Shown piece by piece: positions 1-8,608 of a stretch of 64,000 nt of DNA (position 1 is the first letter of the stretch; each line of letters starts with the position of its first letter). The stretch is from JAZREA01 sp045660545. Lineage in GTDB: Bacteria; Bacillota; Clostridia; Monoglobales; Firm-18. The notes under the pieces are model-generated. The model was not told the origin of the DNA. It saw only the letters and a program-made list of their open reading frames with translations, and searched no databases. The DNA is taken from NCBI GenBank assembly GCA_045660545.1, contig JAZREA010000019.1, forward strand, positions 51,493-115,492, read 5' to 3'. A program made the position numbers and the translations under genes.

Positions 1-2
1 CC

Positions 3-839
3 CATCCTGAACTTGCGGACGAAAACTTTTTGCCGCTGAATGGGTATGAGATGGAAATTAACGAAGACGCTTCTGTAAAAATCGGTAGAAAAAGATGCCA
101 TATATGTCTGATTGCAACAGACCCCGAAAACACAAAGCAGGTATGCTTTCATCGTACCAAGTATTTACCGGGCAACACGGTAAATTACTTATCGCAGATT
201 AATTATGATGAGTCAGAGCCTGATTATGAGAGAGAGTATGGCAGCGAATGTGTCAACGACATAATAAAAAAGGGAGTTGACAACGGATTTTTTGTTACAT
301 ATAATCATCCCACCTGGTCAAGAGAAAGATATAACGATTATGTTCAGTACAACGGTATGCACGCAATGGAAATTTACAATTCCGAATGCGAACTGGTTGG
401 CTATTATGAATATAACGAAAAAGAATATGACGATATGCTCTGCTCCGGAAAAAGAATCTATTGTATAGCTACGGACGACACGCACCCCAGGGAATCTTGC
501 TTTGGCGGCTATACTATGATTAAAGCGGATAAGCTCGAATACAAAGCTATTACATCCGCTTTGATGAACGGTAATTTTTACGCTTCTCAGGGGCCGGAAA
601 TATTTGACCTTTGGTTTGAAGACGGTATTTTGCATGTTGAATGTTCGGACGCGAAGAACATAAGGCTCAGCACGGGTGCGAGAAGGTGTAAAAGATGTGC
701 CGCGCCAAAAGGCGAATTTATAAATTCAGCAGATTTTGAAGTCAGGCCGGAAGATGTATATGTCAGACTGACAATAACCGATGAGAATGGTAAATTTGCT
801 TATACAAACGCTTATTTTATTGACGGTTGGTTTGAGTAA
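3..839 (+). CDS. PHP-domain phosphoesterase-like protein, 5' end cut by window edge
   Basis: The frame is open to the left edge of the window, so the first codon seen is not the start and the N-terminal metal-binding motif (usually HxHT) lies outside. Visible PHP signs are NHPTWS near position 300, a KRIYCIATDDTH motif near 460 and a C-terminal block NFYASQGPEIF followed by a beta-rich tail. The same tail occurs in the complete protein at 24677-25549, so the two are paralogues. PHP proteins hydrolyse phosphoesters with a metal cluster; the substrate here is unknown. It leads a plus-strand run of genes. Family assignment is firm, function open. Confidence 0.75.
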   Translation, partial: HPELADENFLPLNGYEMEINEDASVKIGRKRCHICLIATDPENTKQVCFHRTKYLPGNTVNYLSQINYDESEPDYEREYGSECVNDIIKKGVDNGFFVTYNHPTWSRERYNDYVQYNGMHAMEIYNSECELVGYYEYNEKEYDDMLCSGKRIYCIATDDTHPRESCFGGYTMIKADKLEYKAITSALMNGNFYASQGPEIFDLWFEDGILHVECSDAKNIRLSTGARRCKRCAAPKGEFINSADFEVRPEDVYVRLTITDENGKFAYTNAYFIDGWFE

Positions 840-877
840 GATATTATCAATGGCGCAGGAAGGGTTGGTATTTAATC

Positions 878-1396
878 ATGGAATATGAAAAGTTAATAAC
901 AGAAAGATACTCTGTCAGAAATTTCAAGCCTGAGCATCTGTCGCAACAGGATATTTCAAAAATATTAGAGGCTGCATATAAGGCACCTACGGGATGTAAT
1001 TATCAGCCACAGAGAATTCTGGTCTTAAACACAGATTCGAGCTTGGAAAAACTGAAAAACTGCACAAAGTGTCACTTTAATGCGCCTACGGCGATGCTTG
1101 TATGCTATAATGAGGATGAAAGCTGGAAAAGGGTGTACGACGGTGCTCTTTCTGCACCGGTTGACGCTGCAATTGTTGCAACCCATATGATGCTTGCCGC
1201 ACATAATGTAGGAGCAGGTTGTTGTTGGGTTATGCACTTTGACCCTTATGCTATGAAAGAAACATTTAATATTCCCGATAATATAAAACCGTTAGCTCTT
1301 TTGGTTATGGGATACCCGACGGATACATCTGTGCCGTTTGAAATGCACAACAAATTCCGCCCTTTTGAAGAAATGGTACTTTACGAGCAGTTTTGA
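878..1396 (+). CDS. Nitroreductase family protein (FMN-dependent)
   Basis: A 172-residue protein opening with the typical ITERYSVRNFKPE segment of the nitroreductase family, where the early Arg/Ser residues contact FMN phosphate, followed by AAYKAPTGCNYQPQ. A later AAIVATHMMLAAHNVGAGCCW stretch is the family's central helix and substrate lid. The length is at the short end of the family, close to the single-domain ferredoxin-linked type. Members reduce nitro compounds, quinones or flavins with NAD(P)H in the cytoplasm. It starts at ATG after GGAAGG and is 38 bp downstream of the PHP gene. The substrate cannot be inferred. Confidence 0.85.
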   Translation: MEYEKLITERYSVRNFKPEHLSQQDISKILEAAYKAPTGCNYQPQRILVLNTDSSLEKLKNCTKCHFNAPTAMLVCYNEDESWKRVYDGALSAPVDAAIVATHMMLAAHNVGAGCCWVMHFDPYAMKETFNIPDNIKPLALLVMGYPTDTSVPFEMHNKFRPFEEMVLYEQF

Positions 1397-1445
1397 AATC
1401 CAATATAAAGGATTAAGTTTTGTTGTAAGGATATAGGAGGAAAAG

Positions 1446-1970
1446 ATGTTGAAATTATTGATTGCTTCTGATATACACGGCTCCGCGGAGTACTGCCGTC
1501 AGCTGATTAAAGCGGTAGAAAGGGAAGGGGCTGACAAGGTGTTGTTGCTGGGCGATTTATTATATCACGGACCACGTAATGATCTCCCTGCTGAATATGC
1601 GCCAAAAGAGGTGGCGCATATGCTTAATGGAATTAAAGAAAAGCTCCTTTGCGTGCGGGGTAACTGCGACACGGAAGTCGACCAGATGATGCTGGATTTT
1701 CCTGTTTTGTCCGATTCTGCTTTGATTTGCTGGGAAGGTGTGACTATTTATGCCGCCCACGGACATCACGATTTTCCTACATTACAATCGGGAGAAGTCT
1801 TCGTTTCGGGACACACTCATATTCCGGTAGATTATGTTAAAGAAAATGTTCGCTACATTAACCCGGGTTCTGTCTCCATCCCCAAGGAAGATTCGTGGCA
1901 TGGATATATTGTTTTGGAGGATGGAATCTTCACATGGAAGAATCTTGACGGGGAAATACAACCTCTTTAA
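1446..1970 (+). CDS. yfcE: YfcE-type metallophosphoesterase
   Basis: A 174-residue single-domain calcineurin-like phosphoesterase. The metal-ligand motifs are all present in order: SDIHGS near the N-terminus, LLGDLLYHG, RGNCD, AAHGHH and SGHTHIP, ending with the typical NPGSVSIPK. YfcE-type enzymes hydrolyse phosphodiester model substrates in a manganese-dependent way; the physiological substrate is not settled. The start is ATG after a perfect AGGAGG with eight bases of spacing. It sits in the plus-strand run with the nitroreductase and the DUF362 protein, a grouping seen in many Clostridia. Gene symbol by similarity of layout and motifs. Confidence 0.85.
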   Translation: MLKLLIASDIHGSAEYCRQLIKAVEREGADKVLLLGDLLYHGPRNDLPAEYAPKEVAHMLNGIKEKLLCVRGNCDTEVDQMMLDFPVLSDSALICWEGVTIYAAHGHHDFPTLQSGEVFVSGHTHIPVDYVKENVRYINPGSVSIPKEDSWHGYIVLEDGIFTWKNLDGEIQPL

Positions 1971-2040
1971 AAAACGTGTTGTTTTGTCCCGACTTGACAC
2001 GAGTTATATTGTGGAGAATATTATTGAGAAGAGGGAAAAT

Positions 2041-3165
2041 ATGAAGAGAGAAATTGAATTTACTGATAAGGTGTATTTGTTTTCGTGCAAGACATATATT
2101 CAGGAAGAAGTTTCGTCGGTTTTGAACAATCTTCTTGATAAGATATGTGCTGACAACAATTTTACGGATTTTCAGGGCAAAAAGGTTGTTCTGAAACCGA
2201 ATTTGCTCGCGAAAAGAGCTCCTGATATGGGAGTTACGACGCAACCCTCGTTTGTTGTGGCGGCATCAGAATACTTTTCTAAAAAAGGTGCTGATGTTAT
2301 AATTGCCGATAGCCCGGGTGGCGTATATCACCCTACTTTATTAAAATCCCTGTACAAAGTCTGCAAAATGGACGAAGCAGACTGTGCAGAGCTCAATTTT
2401 AATATTGAATCGGATTTGGTAAAGTGGGAGGATAAAGAGTTTAACATTATAAAGCCGCTTGTGGAGGCGGATATAATCGTAAACCTCGCCAGGATGAAAA
2501 CGCATACGTTGTGTGATATGACGGCGGCGGTTAAGAATCTCTTTGGCTCTGTTCCGGGATTGTTGAAGGCGGAATATCACGCAAAATATCCGAACAAAAA
2601 AGTTTTTTCAGATATGCTTGTGGACCTTTGCCTTGCTAACGCTCCGCAAATTAATATTATTGATGGAGTTGTTGGTATGGAGGGGGATGGCCCTGCAAAC
2701 GGTACACCTATCAAAACAGGCGTAATTATCGGCTCTGCAAATCCATTTGCAGCAGACTGCTTATGCGCACACATTATGGGCTTTGGGGAAGATGAAGTTG
2801 ACACCGTGAGGATTTCAAAGGAACGAGGCCTTTGCCCAAAGGTTGAGGAGCTTGAAATTGAGGGAGAGGATATTGCTTCATATCGTTTTAAGTTTAAAAG
2901 ACCAAAGGGCAGCAAGTCTACGATTGGCCTTGTAAGAATTTTGCCCAAATTTATTAAAAGAAGCTTTGAAAAGAAGGTTCCGCATCCTTTTGTTTTAAAA
3001 GAAAAATGTGTAGGCTGCGGAGAATGTGCAAGATGCTGTCCTGCCGAAACCATAACGATGGTGGAAGGCAAAGCTACTATTAATTATGAAAAATGTATTA
3101 AATGTTTTTGCTGTCAGGAACTTTGCCCACAAAAAGCTGTTGTGATTAAAAAAATGAAGGTATAA
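2041..3165 (+). CDS. DUF362 protein with C-terminal 2x[4Fe-4S] ferredoxin domain
   Basis: A 374-residue protein. Residues about 1-290 form a DUF362 domain (KPNLLAKRAPDMGVTTQP, ADSPGGVYHPT, RMKTHTLCDMTAAVKNLFG, DGVVGMEGDGPANGTP). The end carries two CxxCxxCxxxCP clusters (CVGCGECARCCP and CIKCFCCQELCP), so it should bind two [4Fe-4S] clusters. The open frame runs further upstream into yfcE, but AGAGGG five bases before the ATG at 2041 marks the start. DUF362-ferredoxin proteins are common in anaerobes and their reaction is unknown; an electron-transfer or redox-enzyme maturation role is an inference. Confidence 0.85.
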   Translation: MKREIEFTDKVYLFSCKTYIQEEVSSVLNNLLDKICADNNFTDFQGKKVVLKPNLLAKRAPDMGVTTQPSFVVAASEYFSKKGADVIIADSPGGVYHPTLLKSLYKVCKMDEADCAELNFNIESDLVKWEDKEFNIIKPLVEADIIVNLARMKTHTLCDMTAAVKNLFGSVPGLLKAEYHAKYPNKKVFSDMLVDLCLANAPQINIIDGVVGMEGDGPANGTPIKTGVIIGSANPFAADCLCAHIMGFGEDEVDTVRISKERGLCPKVEELEIEGEDIASYRFKFKRPKGSKSTIGLVRILPKFIKRSFEKKVPHPFVLKEKCVGCGECARCCPAETITMVEGKATINYEKCIKCFCCQELCPQKAVVIKKMKV

Positions 3166-3207
3166 CCATAATAAGTTTCGTGCAGTATTGACGAAAGGAT
3201 TAACAAT

Positions 3208-4452
3208 ATGGATCAGTATAAACTTACAAAAAAAGCTTGCCACCTTACAGGTATGACGATGGCAATATCAGCGAATTTGTCGCCTCTTTTATTTTTGACG
3301 TTTAAAGATATGTATAATTTATCTTATACGCTGCTTGGATTTTTGGTGGTAATCAATTTTTGTACCCAACTCTTTGTTGATTTAATATTTACGTTTTTTG
3401 CTAAACATTTCAATATACATAAAGCAGTAAGAAGTACACCATTAGTTATCTTTGTTGGCTTAATACTGTATGCGGTTTTGCCGATGGTTTTTCCGGAGAA
3501 GGCGTTTTTGTGGATAGCGATTGGGACGGTAATATTCTCTGTTGCTTCCGGATTGAGCGAGATTTTACTAAGTCCTGTGATTGCGGCAATTCCGAGCGAA
3601 AATCCCGAGGGCGAAATGAGTATACTTCACTCAATGTATGCCTGGGGCGTAGTAGGTGTAGTAATACTTAGCACGTTGTTCTTAACCATTTTTGGCGGCA
3701 CAAATTGGACGTATCTTGCGCTAATTTGGTCGGTAGTGCCGTTTACAGCCTTTTTAATGTTCTTAAAGGCAAAGCTTCCTCCAATCAACACTTTTGAATC
3801 TAAACAAAAGAAAACAAAAATATTTAACAAAGGTATTGTACTATGCGCCTTTTGCATATTTTTTGGCGGAGCGGCAGAATGTACAATGTCTCAATGGGCA
3901 TCAGGATTTATTGAAAATGCTATTGGCGTTCCGAAATTGTATGGGGATGTCATAGGTGTTGCGCTGTTCGCAGCATTGTTGGGGACGGGAAGAATTTTAT
4001 ATTCAAAATATGGTAAAAAAATTATTAATATTTTGCTCTTCGGTATGTTAGGTGCGAGTATCTGTTATTTCCTGGCGAGTTTGTCGCTGAGCCCTGCAAT
4101 TGGAATTATAGCGTGCGCGCTGACAGGTATTTTTACGTCTATGTTATGGCCGGGAACTTTAATTTACGTAGAAGAAAAGTTCGAAAATGTTGGTGTGGCT
4201 GTTTACGCACTTATGGCTGCCGGTGGGGATATGGGCGCGTCTGTTGCTCCACAGCTGCTTGGCTTTGTATCTGACAAATTCAGCCTTACGGATTATGCTA
4301 TGAAGATTTCACAGACTTTTAATATAAGTGCAGAACAAGTTGGTATGAGGGCAGGTCTGCTTGTGGCAGGGATTTTTCCTGTTGCCGGTCTGCTGTGCGT
4401 ACTTTGTATGAAAAAACATTTCAAAAGGCCAGGCAAGATTGCATTGAAGTAG
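3208..4452 (+). CDS. Major facilitator superfamily transporter
   Basis: A 414-residue hydrophobic protein with about twelve predicted membrane segments and a cytoplasmic loop near residue 200 (FESKQKKTKIF) dividing it in two halves, as in the major facilitator superfamily. The AECTMSQWASGF region and the SMYAWGVVG segment resemble the FucP-like sugar or metabolite branch, but I cannot assign a substrate. It starts at ATG after AAAGGA, 42 bp behind the DUF362 gene, and is likely in the same transcription unit. Confidence 0.85.
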   Translation: MDQYKLTKKACHLTGMTMAISANLSPLLFLTFKDMYNLSYTLLGFLVVINFCTQLFVDLIFTFFAKHFNIHKAVRSTPLVIFVGLILYAVLPMVFPEKAFLWIAIGTVIFSVASGLSEILLSPVIAAIPSENPEGEMSILHSMYAWGVVGVVILSTLFLTIFGGTNWTYLALIWSVVPFTAFLMFLKAKLPPINTFESKQKKTKIFNKGIVLCAFCIFFGGAAECTMSQWASGFIENAIGVPKLYGDVIGVALFAALLGTGRILYSKYGKKIINILLFGMLGASICYFLASLSLSPAIGIIACALTGIFTSMLWPGTLIYVEEKFENVGVAVYALMAAGGDMGASVAPQLLGFVSDKFSLTDYAMKISQTFNISAEQVGMRAGLLVAGIFPVAGLLCVLCMKKHFKRPGKIALK

Positions 4453-4535
4453 CCATTCGGCATTTTAATTAATGTATTTTGTCCTGATTTTACACGAGCC
4501 TATAAGAATGACAAAATTTGAAGAAGGTGATATAA

Positions 4536-5264
4536 ATGATTAACGAGATACAGTTTATAGCGATTTTACTCGTATCGGCAACGGGTGCATTTATACAAAG
4601 AGTAACCGGTTTTGGTTATGGTATTTTTGTTATGATATTTTTCCCGTATATTATAAAGACACATACTTCGGCAGCGGCAGTATCTATGATTGTTTCATGC
4701 ATATTATCTATGTACAATTCAATTATTTACAGAACAAAAATACCCTATAAAAAAGTTTTTCCTTTAATTGCAGCGTCTTTGGTTACTATTCCTATTGCTG
4801 TTCGTTTTTCGGTTATGGTATCGGGAGATGTTTTTAAAAAAATACTTGGTATTGTTCTTATTGTGCTTAGTCTTTACTTTCTTTTTCTGAATAACCGTAT
4901 AAAGATGAAGCCAACCGTAAAAAACGGTGCAATTGCCGGAGGTCTCGGCGGAGTGCTGACCGGATTGTTTTCAACCGGCGGACCACCTATTGTACTATAT
5001 CTTATGAATGCTTTAACAGACAACGTTATGTATTTTGCGTCAACGCAATTTTATTTTGGACTGACAGGTATTTATTCAACACTTGTAAGATTTTTTAACG
5101 GAATTATTACTATGGAAGTAGTTGTTTATTCTGTTATTGGCTTGGTTGGAAGTTTGGTTGGAAATTTTGTAGGCAAGCATATCTTTGATAAATTGAATGC
5201 GCAAAGACTCAAGCAATTGGTTTATTTTGGGATGATTATAAGTGGCATCGTCATGATTTTATAA
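4536..5264 (+). CDS. TauE/SafE family permease
   Basis: A 242-residue membrane protein with about eight hydrophobic segments and two internally similar halves. The N-terminal QRVTGFGYGIF and the mid-protein GLGGVLTGLFSTGGPP are the signature glycine-rich motifs of the TauE/SafE family, which moves sulfite, sulfoacetate or related organic anions across the cytoplasmic membrane. The substrate is not evident. It starts at ATG after AAGGTGATATAA. It lies between an MFS transporter and a copper ATPase, with no clear pathway link. Confidence 0.85.
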   Translation: MINEIQFIAILLVSATGAFIQRVTGFGYGIFVMIFFPYIIKTHTSAAAVSMIVSCILSMYNSIIYRTKIPYKKVFPLIAASLVTIPIAVRFSVMVSGDVFKKILGIVLIVLSLYFLFLNNRIKMKPTVKNGAIAGGLGGVLTGLFSTGGPPIVLYLMNALTDNVMYFASTQFYFGLTGIYSTLVRFFNGIITMEVVVYSVIGLVGSLVGNFVGKHIFDKLNAQRLKQLVYFGMIISGIVMIL

Positions 5265-5322
5265 AATATGAAATAAATATTGAAAAACAATAGTGTAAAA
5301 TTTAAGAAGAGGAGGGGGAGCT

Positions 5323-7752
5323 TTGAGAAAATTTGACGTTAAGGGGATGAGCTGTGCGGCGTGCAGCAGCCGTGTGGAAAGAGCGGTTGCTTCATTAGAC
5401 GGGGTAGATGAATGCGCCGTTAACCTCCTTAGTAATTCGATGGTTGTAGAGGGAAGTGCTACGGACGACGAAATTATTGCTGCTGTAAAAAAGGCCGGGT
5501 ATGAAGCTTCCTCAAAAGACGACAACAAAGCTGTAAACGACGAGCTAAGTCATGCAAAAGAAGTCAACAGCGTTAGAAAGAGGCTGATTTATTCCGCCCT
5601 TCTTTTGTGTGTGCTGATGTATATATCGATGGGATATGTTATGTACAATCTGCCCCTGCCTCAATTTTTGGCTCGTAGTGATGCTTTGATTGTAGTTGTA
5701 CAGCTTGTTCTTGCTACGTTTGTTTTGATTTTGAACAAGAAGTTCTTTGTAAATGGTTTTTTGGGGCTTGTACGTCTTTCGCCAAATATGGACACGCTTG
5801 TTTCGATAGGGTCGCTTTCGGCTTATCTATACAGCGTTGTTCTGCTTGCGGACATGCTGATTAACAAATCTCATCATCTGCACGGACTTTACTTTGAATC
5901 GGCCGCTATGATACTGACTTTGATTACAGTGGGTAAGATGCTGGAAGCAAGGGCAAAAGGTAAAACTACAACCGCGATAAAAGGCCTTATGGAGCTTTCG
6001 CCCAAAACTGCGACGTTAAAAAGAGGCGAAGATGAAGTTGTAACATCAGTTGATGACGTTAAAGTTGGAGATGTATTTATAGTTCGTCCCGGGGAGAGCG
6101 TGGCGGTTGACGGCGTAGTTATTGACGGACAAAGCTCAGTAGACGAGGCGATTCTTACCGGAGAGAGTATCCCTGTCGACAAGTCGGTTGGAGATAATGT
6201 TTCTGCCGCTACAATAAATCTGAGTGGTTACCTTGTTTGCAGGGCAACACGTGTCGGTAAGGACACAACACTTTCGCAGATTATAGAGGTGGTTAACAAC
6301 GCCTCTGCAACAAAAGCTCCTATTGCAAAGATAGCGGACAAGGTTTCCGGTGTGTTTGTGCCGGTTGTAATTGGGGTTTCTGTTGTTACTCTTATTGTAT
6401 GGTTATTGATTGGACAAGGATTTGAATTTGCGCTTGCCAGGGCGATTTCTGTGCTTGTTATAAGCTGCCCTTGTGCCCTTGGACTTGCAACCCCTGTCGC
6501 TATTATGGTAGGTAGCGGGTTTGCTGCAAAAAATGGAGTTTTATTTAAAACGGCGACTTCTCTTGAAGTTACAGGAAAGGCTAAGATAATTGCCTTTGAT
6601 AAAACCGGCACTATTACACAGGGCAGACCTGTTGTAACAGACGTGATATCCGTAAATCCGGGCGGAGAAAAAGAGCTGATAAGTATAGCATATGCTTTGG
6701 AAAAAAACAGTGAACATCCGTTGGCAAAGGCAATAGTCAGCTATGCAAATGAGACAGATGTACAACGGCTTACGGTTACTGAATTTAAAAACGTGCCCGG
6801 GAACGGACTGATTGCAAAGCTTGAAAACGCAGATGTTTGTGCCGGAAATCTTGAATTTATAAAAAAACAGATTGATGTTGACGAAGATACTATAAAAAAG
6901 GCACGGGAACTTTCTGCGCAGGGGAAAACACCGCTATATTTTAGCAAGGGAGAAAGTCTGCTTGGAATAATTGCCGTAGCTGACACTATTAAAAAGGACG
7001 CAGCTGACGCTGTGACAGAGCTTAAAAAGATGGGAATCCGTGTAGTGATGATAACCGGAGATAACCAAAGAACTGCAAAGGCGATAAGCGAAAAGACAGA
7101 AATAGATGAAGTGTTTTCGGATGTTTTACCCGATGAAAAAGAGAAAATCGTTAGCGAATTAAAAAAGACTGCAACGGTTGTTATGGTAGGCGACGGGATT
7201 AACGACGCACCAGCGCTTACAACGGCTGATGTTGGGATATCGGTAGGAGGTGGTACCGACATAGCTATTGATGCGGCGGATGTAGTCTTAATGGGAGATT
7301 CGCTTTCGGACGTTGTGGCGGCTGTTAAAATCAGTAAAAGTGTGATTAAGAACATACATGAGAACTTGTTTTGGGCGTTTGGATACAATATTATAGGAAT
7401 ACCGCTTGCGGCCGGAGCGTTCACACATCTGGGACTTACCATGAACCCGATGTTTGGTGCGGCGGCTATGAGCTTTTCCAGTATATTTGTTGTGTCTAAT
7501 GCGCTTAGGTTAAACTTTATAAAACTAAAAAAAGAGGAGACGGTGAAGATGTTAATAAAAATTGAAGGTATGATGTGCCCACACTGTGAGGCGAGGGTTA
7601 AAAAGACCTTAGAAGAGTTGGCAGGAGTAGAAAAGGTGGAGGTAAGCCACGAAAAAGGCACTGCGAACATAACTTCCTCAACAAATATAAGTGAAGAAAC
7701 TGTCAAAGCTGTAATAGAAAACCAGGGATACAAGGTTCTAGCTATTGATTAG
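5323..7752 (+). CDS. copA: Copper-exporting P1B-type ATPase with HMA domains at both ends
   Basis: An 809-residue copper ATPase. An N-terminal HMA domain (GMSCAACSSRVERA) is followed by membrane segments, the TGES actuator motif, the SCPCALGLA ion channel motif, FDKTGTITQ phosphorylation site, SEHPLAKAI and GDGINDAPAL. These are the marks of copper-transporting P1B ATPases, which pump Cu(I) out of the cytoplasm. Unusually, residues about 743-809 are a second HMA domain (GMMCPHCEARVKK) fused at the C-terminus and equal in size to the copper chaperone CopZ. The start is TTG at 5323 after GAGGAGGGGG. A hairpin terminator follows at 7775. Confidence 0.93.
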   Translation: MRKFDVKGMSCAACSSRVERAVASLDGVDECAVNLLSNSMVVEGSATDDEIIAAVKKAGYEASSKDDNKAVNDELSHAKEVNSVRKRLIYSALLLCVLMYISMGYVMYNLPLPQFLARSDALIVVVQLVLATFVLILNKKFFVNGFLGLVRLSPNMDTLVSIGSLSAYLYSVVLLADMLINKSHHLHGLYFESAAMILTLITVGKMLEARAKGKTTTAIKGLMELSPKTATLKRGEDEVVTSVDDVKVGDVFIVRPGESVAVDGVVIDGQSSVDEAILTGESIPVDKSVGDNVSAATINLSGYLVCRATRVGKDTTLSQIIEVVNNASATKAPIAKIADKVSGVFVPVVIGVSVVTLIVWLLIGQGFEFALARAISVLVISCPCALGLATPVAIMVGSGFAAKNGVLFKTATSLEVTGKAKIIAFDKTGTITQGRPVVTDVISVNPGGEKELISIAYALEKNSEHPLAKAIVSYANETDVQRLTVTEFKNVPGNGLIAKLENADVCAGNLEFIKKQIDVDEDTIKKARELSAQGKTPLYFSKGESLLGIIAVADTIKKDAADAVTELKKMGIRVVMITGDNQRTAKAISEKTEIDEVFSDVLPDEKEKIVSELKKTATVVMVGDGINDAPALTTADVGISVGGGTDIAIDAADVVLMGDSLSDVVAAVKISKSVIKNIHENLFWAFGYNIIGIPLAAGAFTHLGLTMNPMFGAAAMSFSSIFVVSNALRLNFIKLKKEETVKMLIKIEGMMCPHCEARVKKTLEELAGVEKVEVSHEKGTANITSSTNISEETVKAVIENQGYKVLAID
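7549..7752 (+). CDS. Possible internally initiated CopZ-like copper chaperone (67 aa, inside copA)
   Basis: Inside copA, in the same frame, an ATG at 7549 is preceded by GAGGAG at 7534-7539, nine bases away: a ribosome site as good as those of the real genes nearby. Translation from it gives exactly 67 residues, one complete HMA domain with the copper-binding CxxC motif (MMCPHC). CopZ chaperones are normally 66-70 residues. So the gene may yield both the full ATPase and a free chaperone. E. coli copA makes a chaperone by frameshifting; the route proposed here is internal initiation. This is an inference. Confidence 0.45.
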   Translation: MLIKIEGMMCPHCEARVKKTLEELAGVEKVEVSHEKGTANITSSTNISEETVKAVIENQGYKVLAID

Positions 7753-7774
7753 ACAGATTTTGTATTTGTGCAAA

Positions 7775-7803
7775 CAAAAAGACACCGTATGGTGTCTTTT
7801 TTA
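7775..7803 (+). terminator. Rho-independent terminator after copA
   Basis: AAAAAGACACC and GGTGTCTTTTTT form a stem with a GTAT loop and a T-run in the plus direction, 23 bp after the copA stop. Confidence 0.85.
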
Positions 7804-7897
7804 ATATCTGAGTCAGCGATTTTTTATGATTTTACTGTCGAAGTTAAGATGTTGGTGCATATAATGATAATATAATTTTTTGGTTGGAGATGATTCC

Positions 7898-8377
7898 TTG
7901 AGAAACATAAATATTCTGTCATACACGAAAAAACCTTATGCTGTGGCAAGGATACAAGGCAGCAGCAACTATCCAAAGATACAGGGCTTGGTTAGATTCT
8001 ATCAAAGAAAAGAGGGTGTCTTGGTGTGGGTTTATGTATCAGGTTTACCCAAAAGCGATGATGTGTGTAAACAACCGATTTTTGCTATGCATATTCACAA
8101 CGGGGGCAGTTGCACAGGAAACGAAGAAGACCCTTTCGCTGATGCTATGACGCATTATAATCCAAACAATTGTACACATCCTTATCATTCAGGAGATATG
8201 CCGCCTTTATTTGGAGCCAATGGAATAGCTTTTTACACCTTCTTAACTGATAGGTTTTCTGCAAAAGATATTATCGGCAAAAGTCTTATTATTCATTCCA
8301 AGCCCGACGACTTTACAACACAACCGTCAGGAAACTCGGGGGAAAAGATTGCTTGTGGAATTATAGTGAAAAATTAA
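7898..8377 (+). CDS. Cu/Zn superoxide dismutase family protein, no signal peptide
   Basis: A 159-residue SodC-fold protein. Ligands can be lined up with the human enzyme: HIH (copper), HYNP (bridging His), HP and HSGD (zinc ligands), and IIHSKPDD (last copper His). The two disulfide cysteines (SCTG and IACG) are present. The arginine before the last Cys, which guides superoxide, is lysine here (GEKIACG). No signal peptide or lipobox is visible, whereas most bacterial SodC proteins are exported. TTG at 7898 is chosen because GGAG lies eight bases before it. It follows copA, which suggests a copper link. Activity is plausible but not certain. Confidence 0.8.
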   Translation: MRNINILSYTKKPYAVARIQGSSNYPKIQGLVRFYQRKEGVLVWVYVSGLPKSDDVCKQPIFAMHIHNGGSCTGNEEDPFADAMTHYNPNNCTHPYHSGDMPPLFGANGIAFYTFLTDRFSAKDIIGKSLIIHSKPDDFTTQPSGNSGEKIACGIIVKN

Positions 8378-8424
8378 ATTTAAGTCGATAAAACCATAAT
8401 GTATTATATTGGCATAAAAAAAAA

Positions 8425-8450
8425 CAAGCATCTAAAGATGCTTGCTTTTT
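8425..8450 (+). terminator. Terminator after the superoxide dismutase gene
   Basis: CAAGCATC and GATGCTTG pair around TAAA and are followed by a T-run. The site ends two bases before the left attachment repeat. Confidence 0.85.
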
Positions 8451-8452
8451 AG

Positions 8453-8465
8453 TGGCGGAGAAGGA
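8453..8465. repeat. attL core direct repeat
   Basis: TGGCGGAGAAGGA, identical to 17895-17907. On its left is the host terminator of the superoxide dismutase gene; on its right is element DNA that does not resemble a tRNA T-arm. Confidence 0.85.
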
Positions 8466-8477
8466 CTTTTACCGTCA

Positions 8478-8487
8478 GAAAACACAA
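8478..8487. repeat. Attachment-site arm repeat, left copy
   Basis: GAAAACACAA lies 12 bp inside attL. The same sequence and its reverse complement occur next to attR at 17861-17892. In the excised circle this copy and the reverse complement at 17883-17892 would flank the core symmetrically, 27 bp apart. Confidence 0.6.
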
Positions 8488-8575
8488 AACGCACTTCTCC
8501 TAAACAAGCCATTTTCAGCCACTTGATTTTCTATATTTCAAGAGAAAATCTGAAAAGAGCATATCGTTAAACTTA

Positions 8576-8607
8576 TTTTGTCCCCAGATGAATTTCTGGG
8601 GGCAAAA
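8576..8607. terminator. Bidirectional hairpin just inside the left end
   Basis: TTTTGTCCCCAGA pairs with TCTGGGGGCAAAA. It serves the minus-strand gene ending at 8609. In the excised circle it would also lie downstream of the recombinase gene. Confidence 0.75.
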
Positions 8608-8608
8608 T

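Noticed and set aside
1834..2040. N-terminal extension of the DUF362 protein
   Set aside because: It overlaps yfcE in another frame, shows no family similarity, and a ribosome site marks ATG 2041.
6741..7733. Long 330-codon frame on the minus strand of copA
   Set aside because: It mirrors the strongly conserved copA frame, has low-complexity Ser/Thr/Ile composition and no ribosome site.
8453..8500. A second tRNA-Ser gene or fragment at the left end
   Set aside because: GGAGAAG and CTTCTCC can pair as an acceptor stem, but there is no anticodon arm, T-loop or proper spacing; only the 13-bp core is shared.
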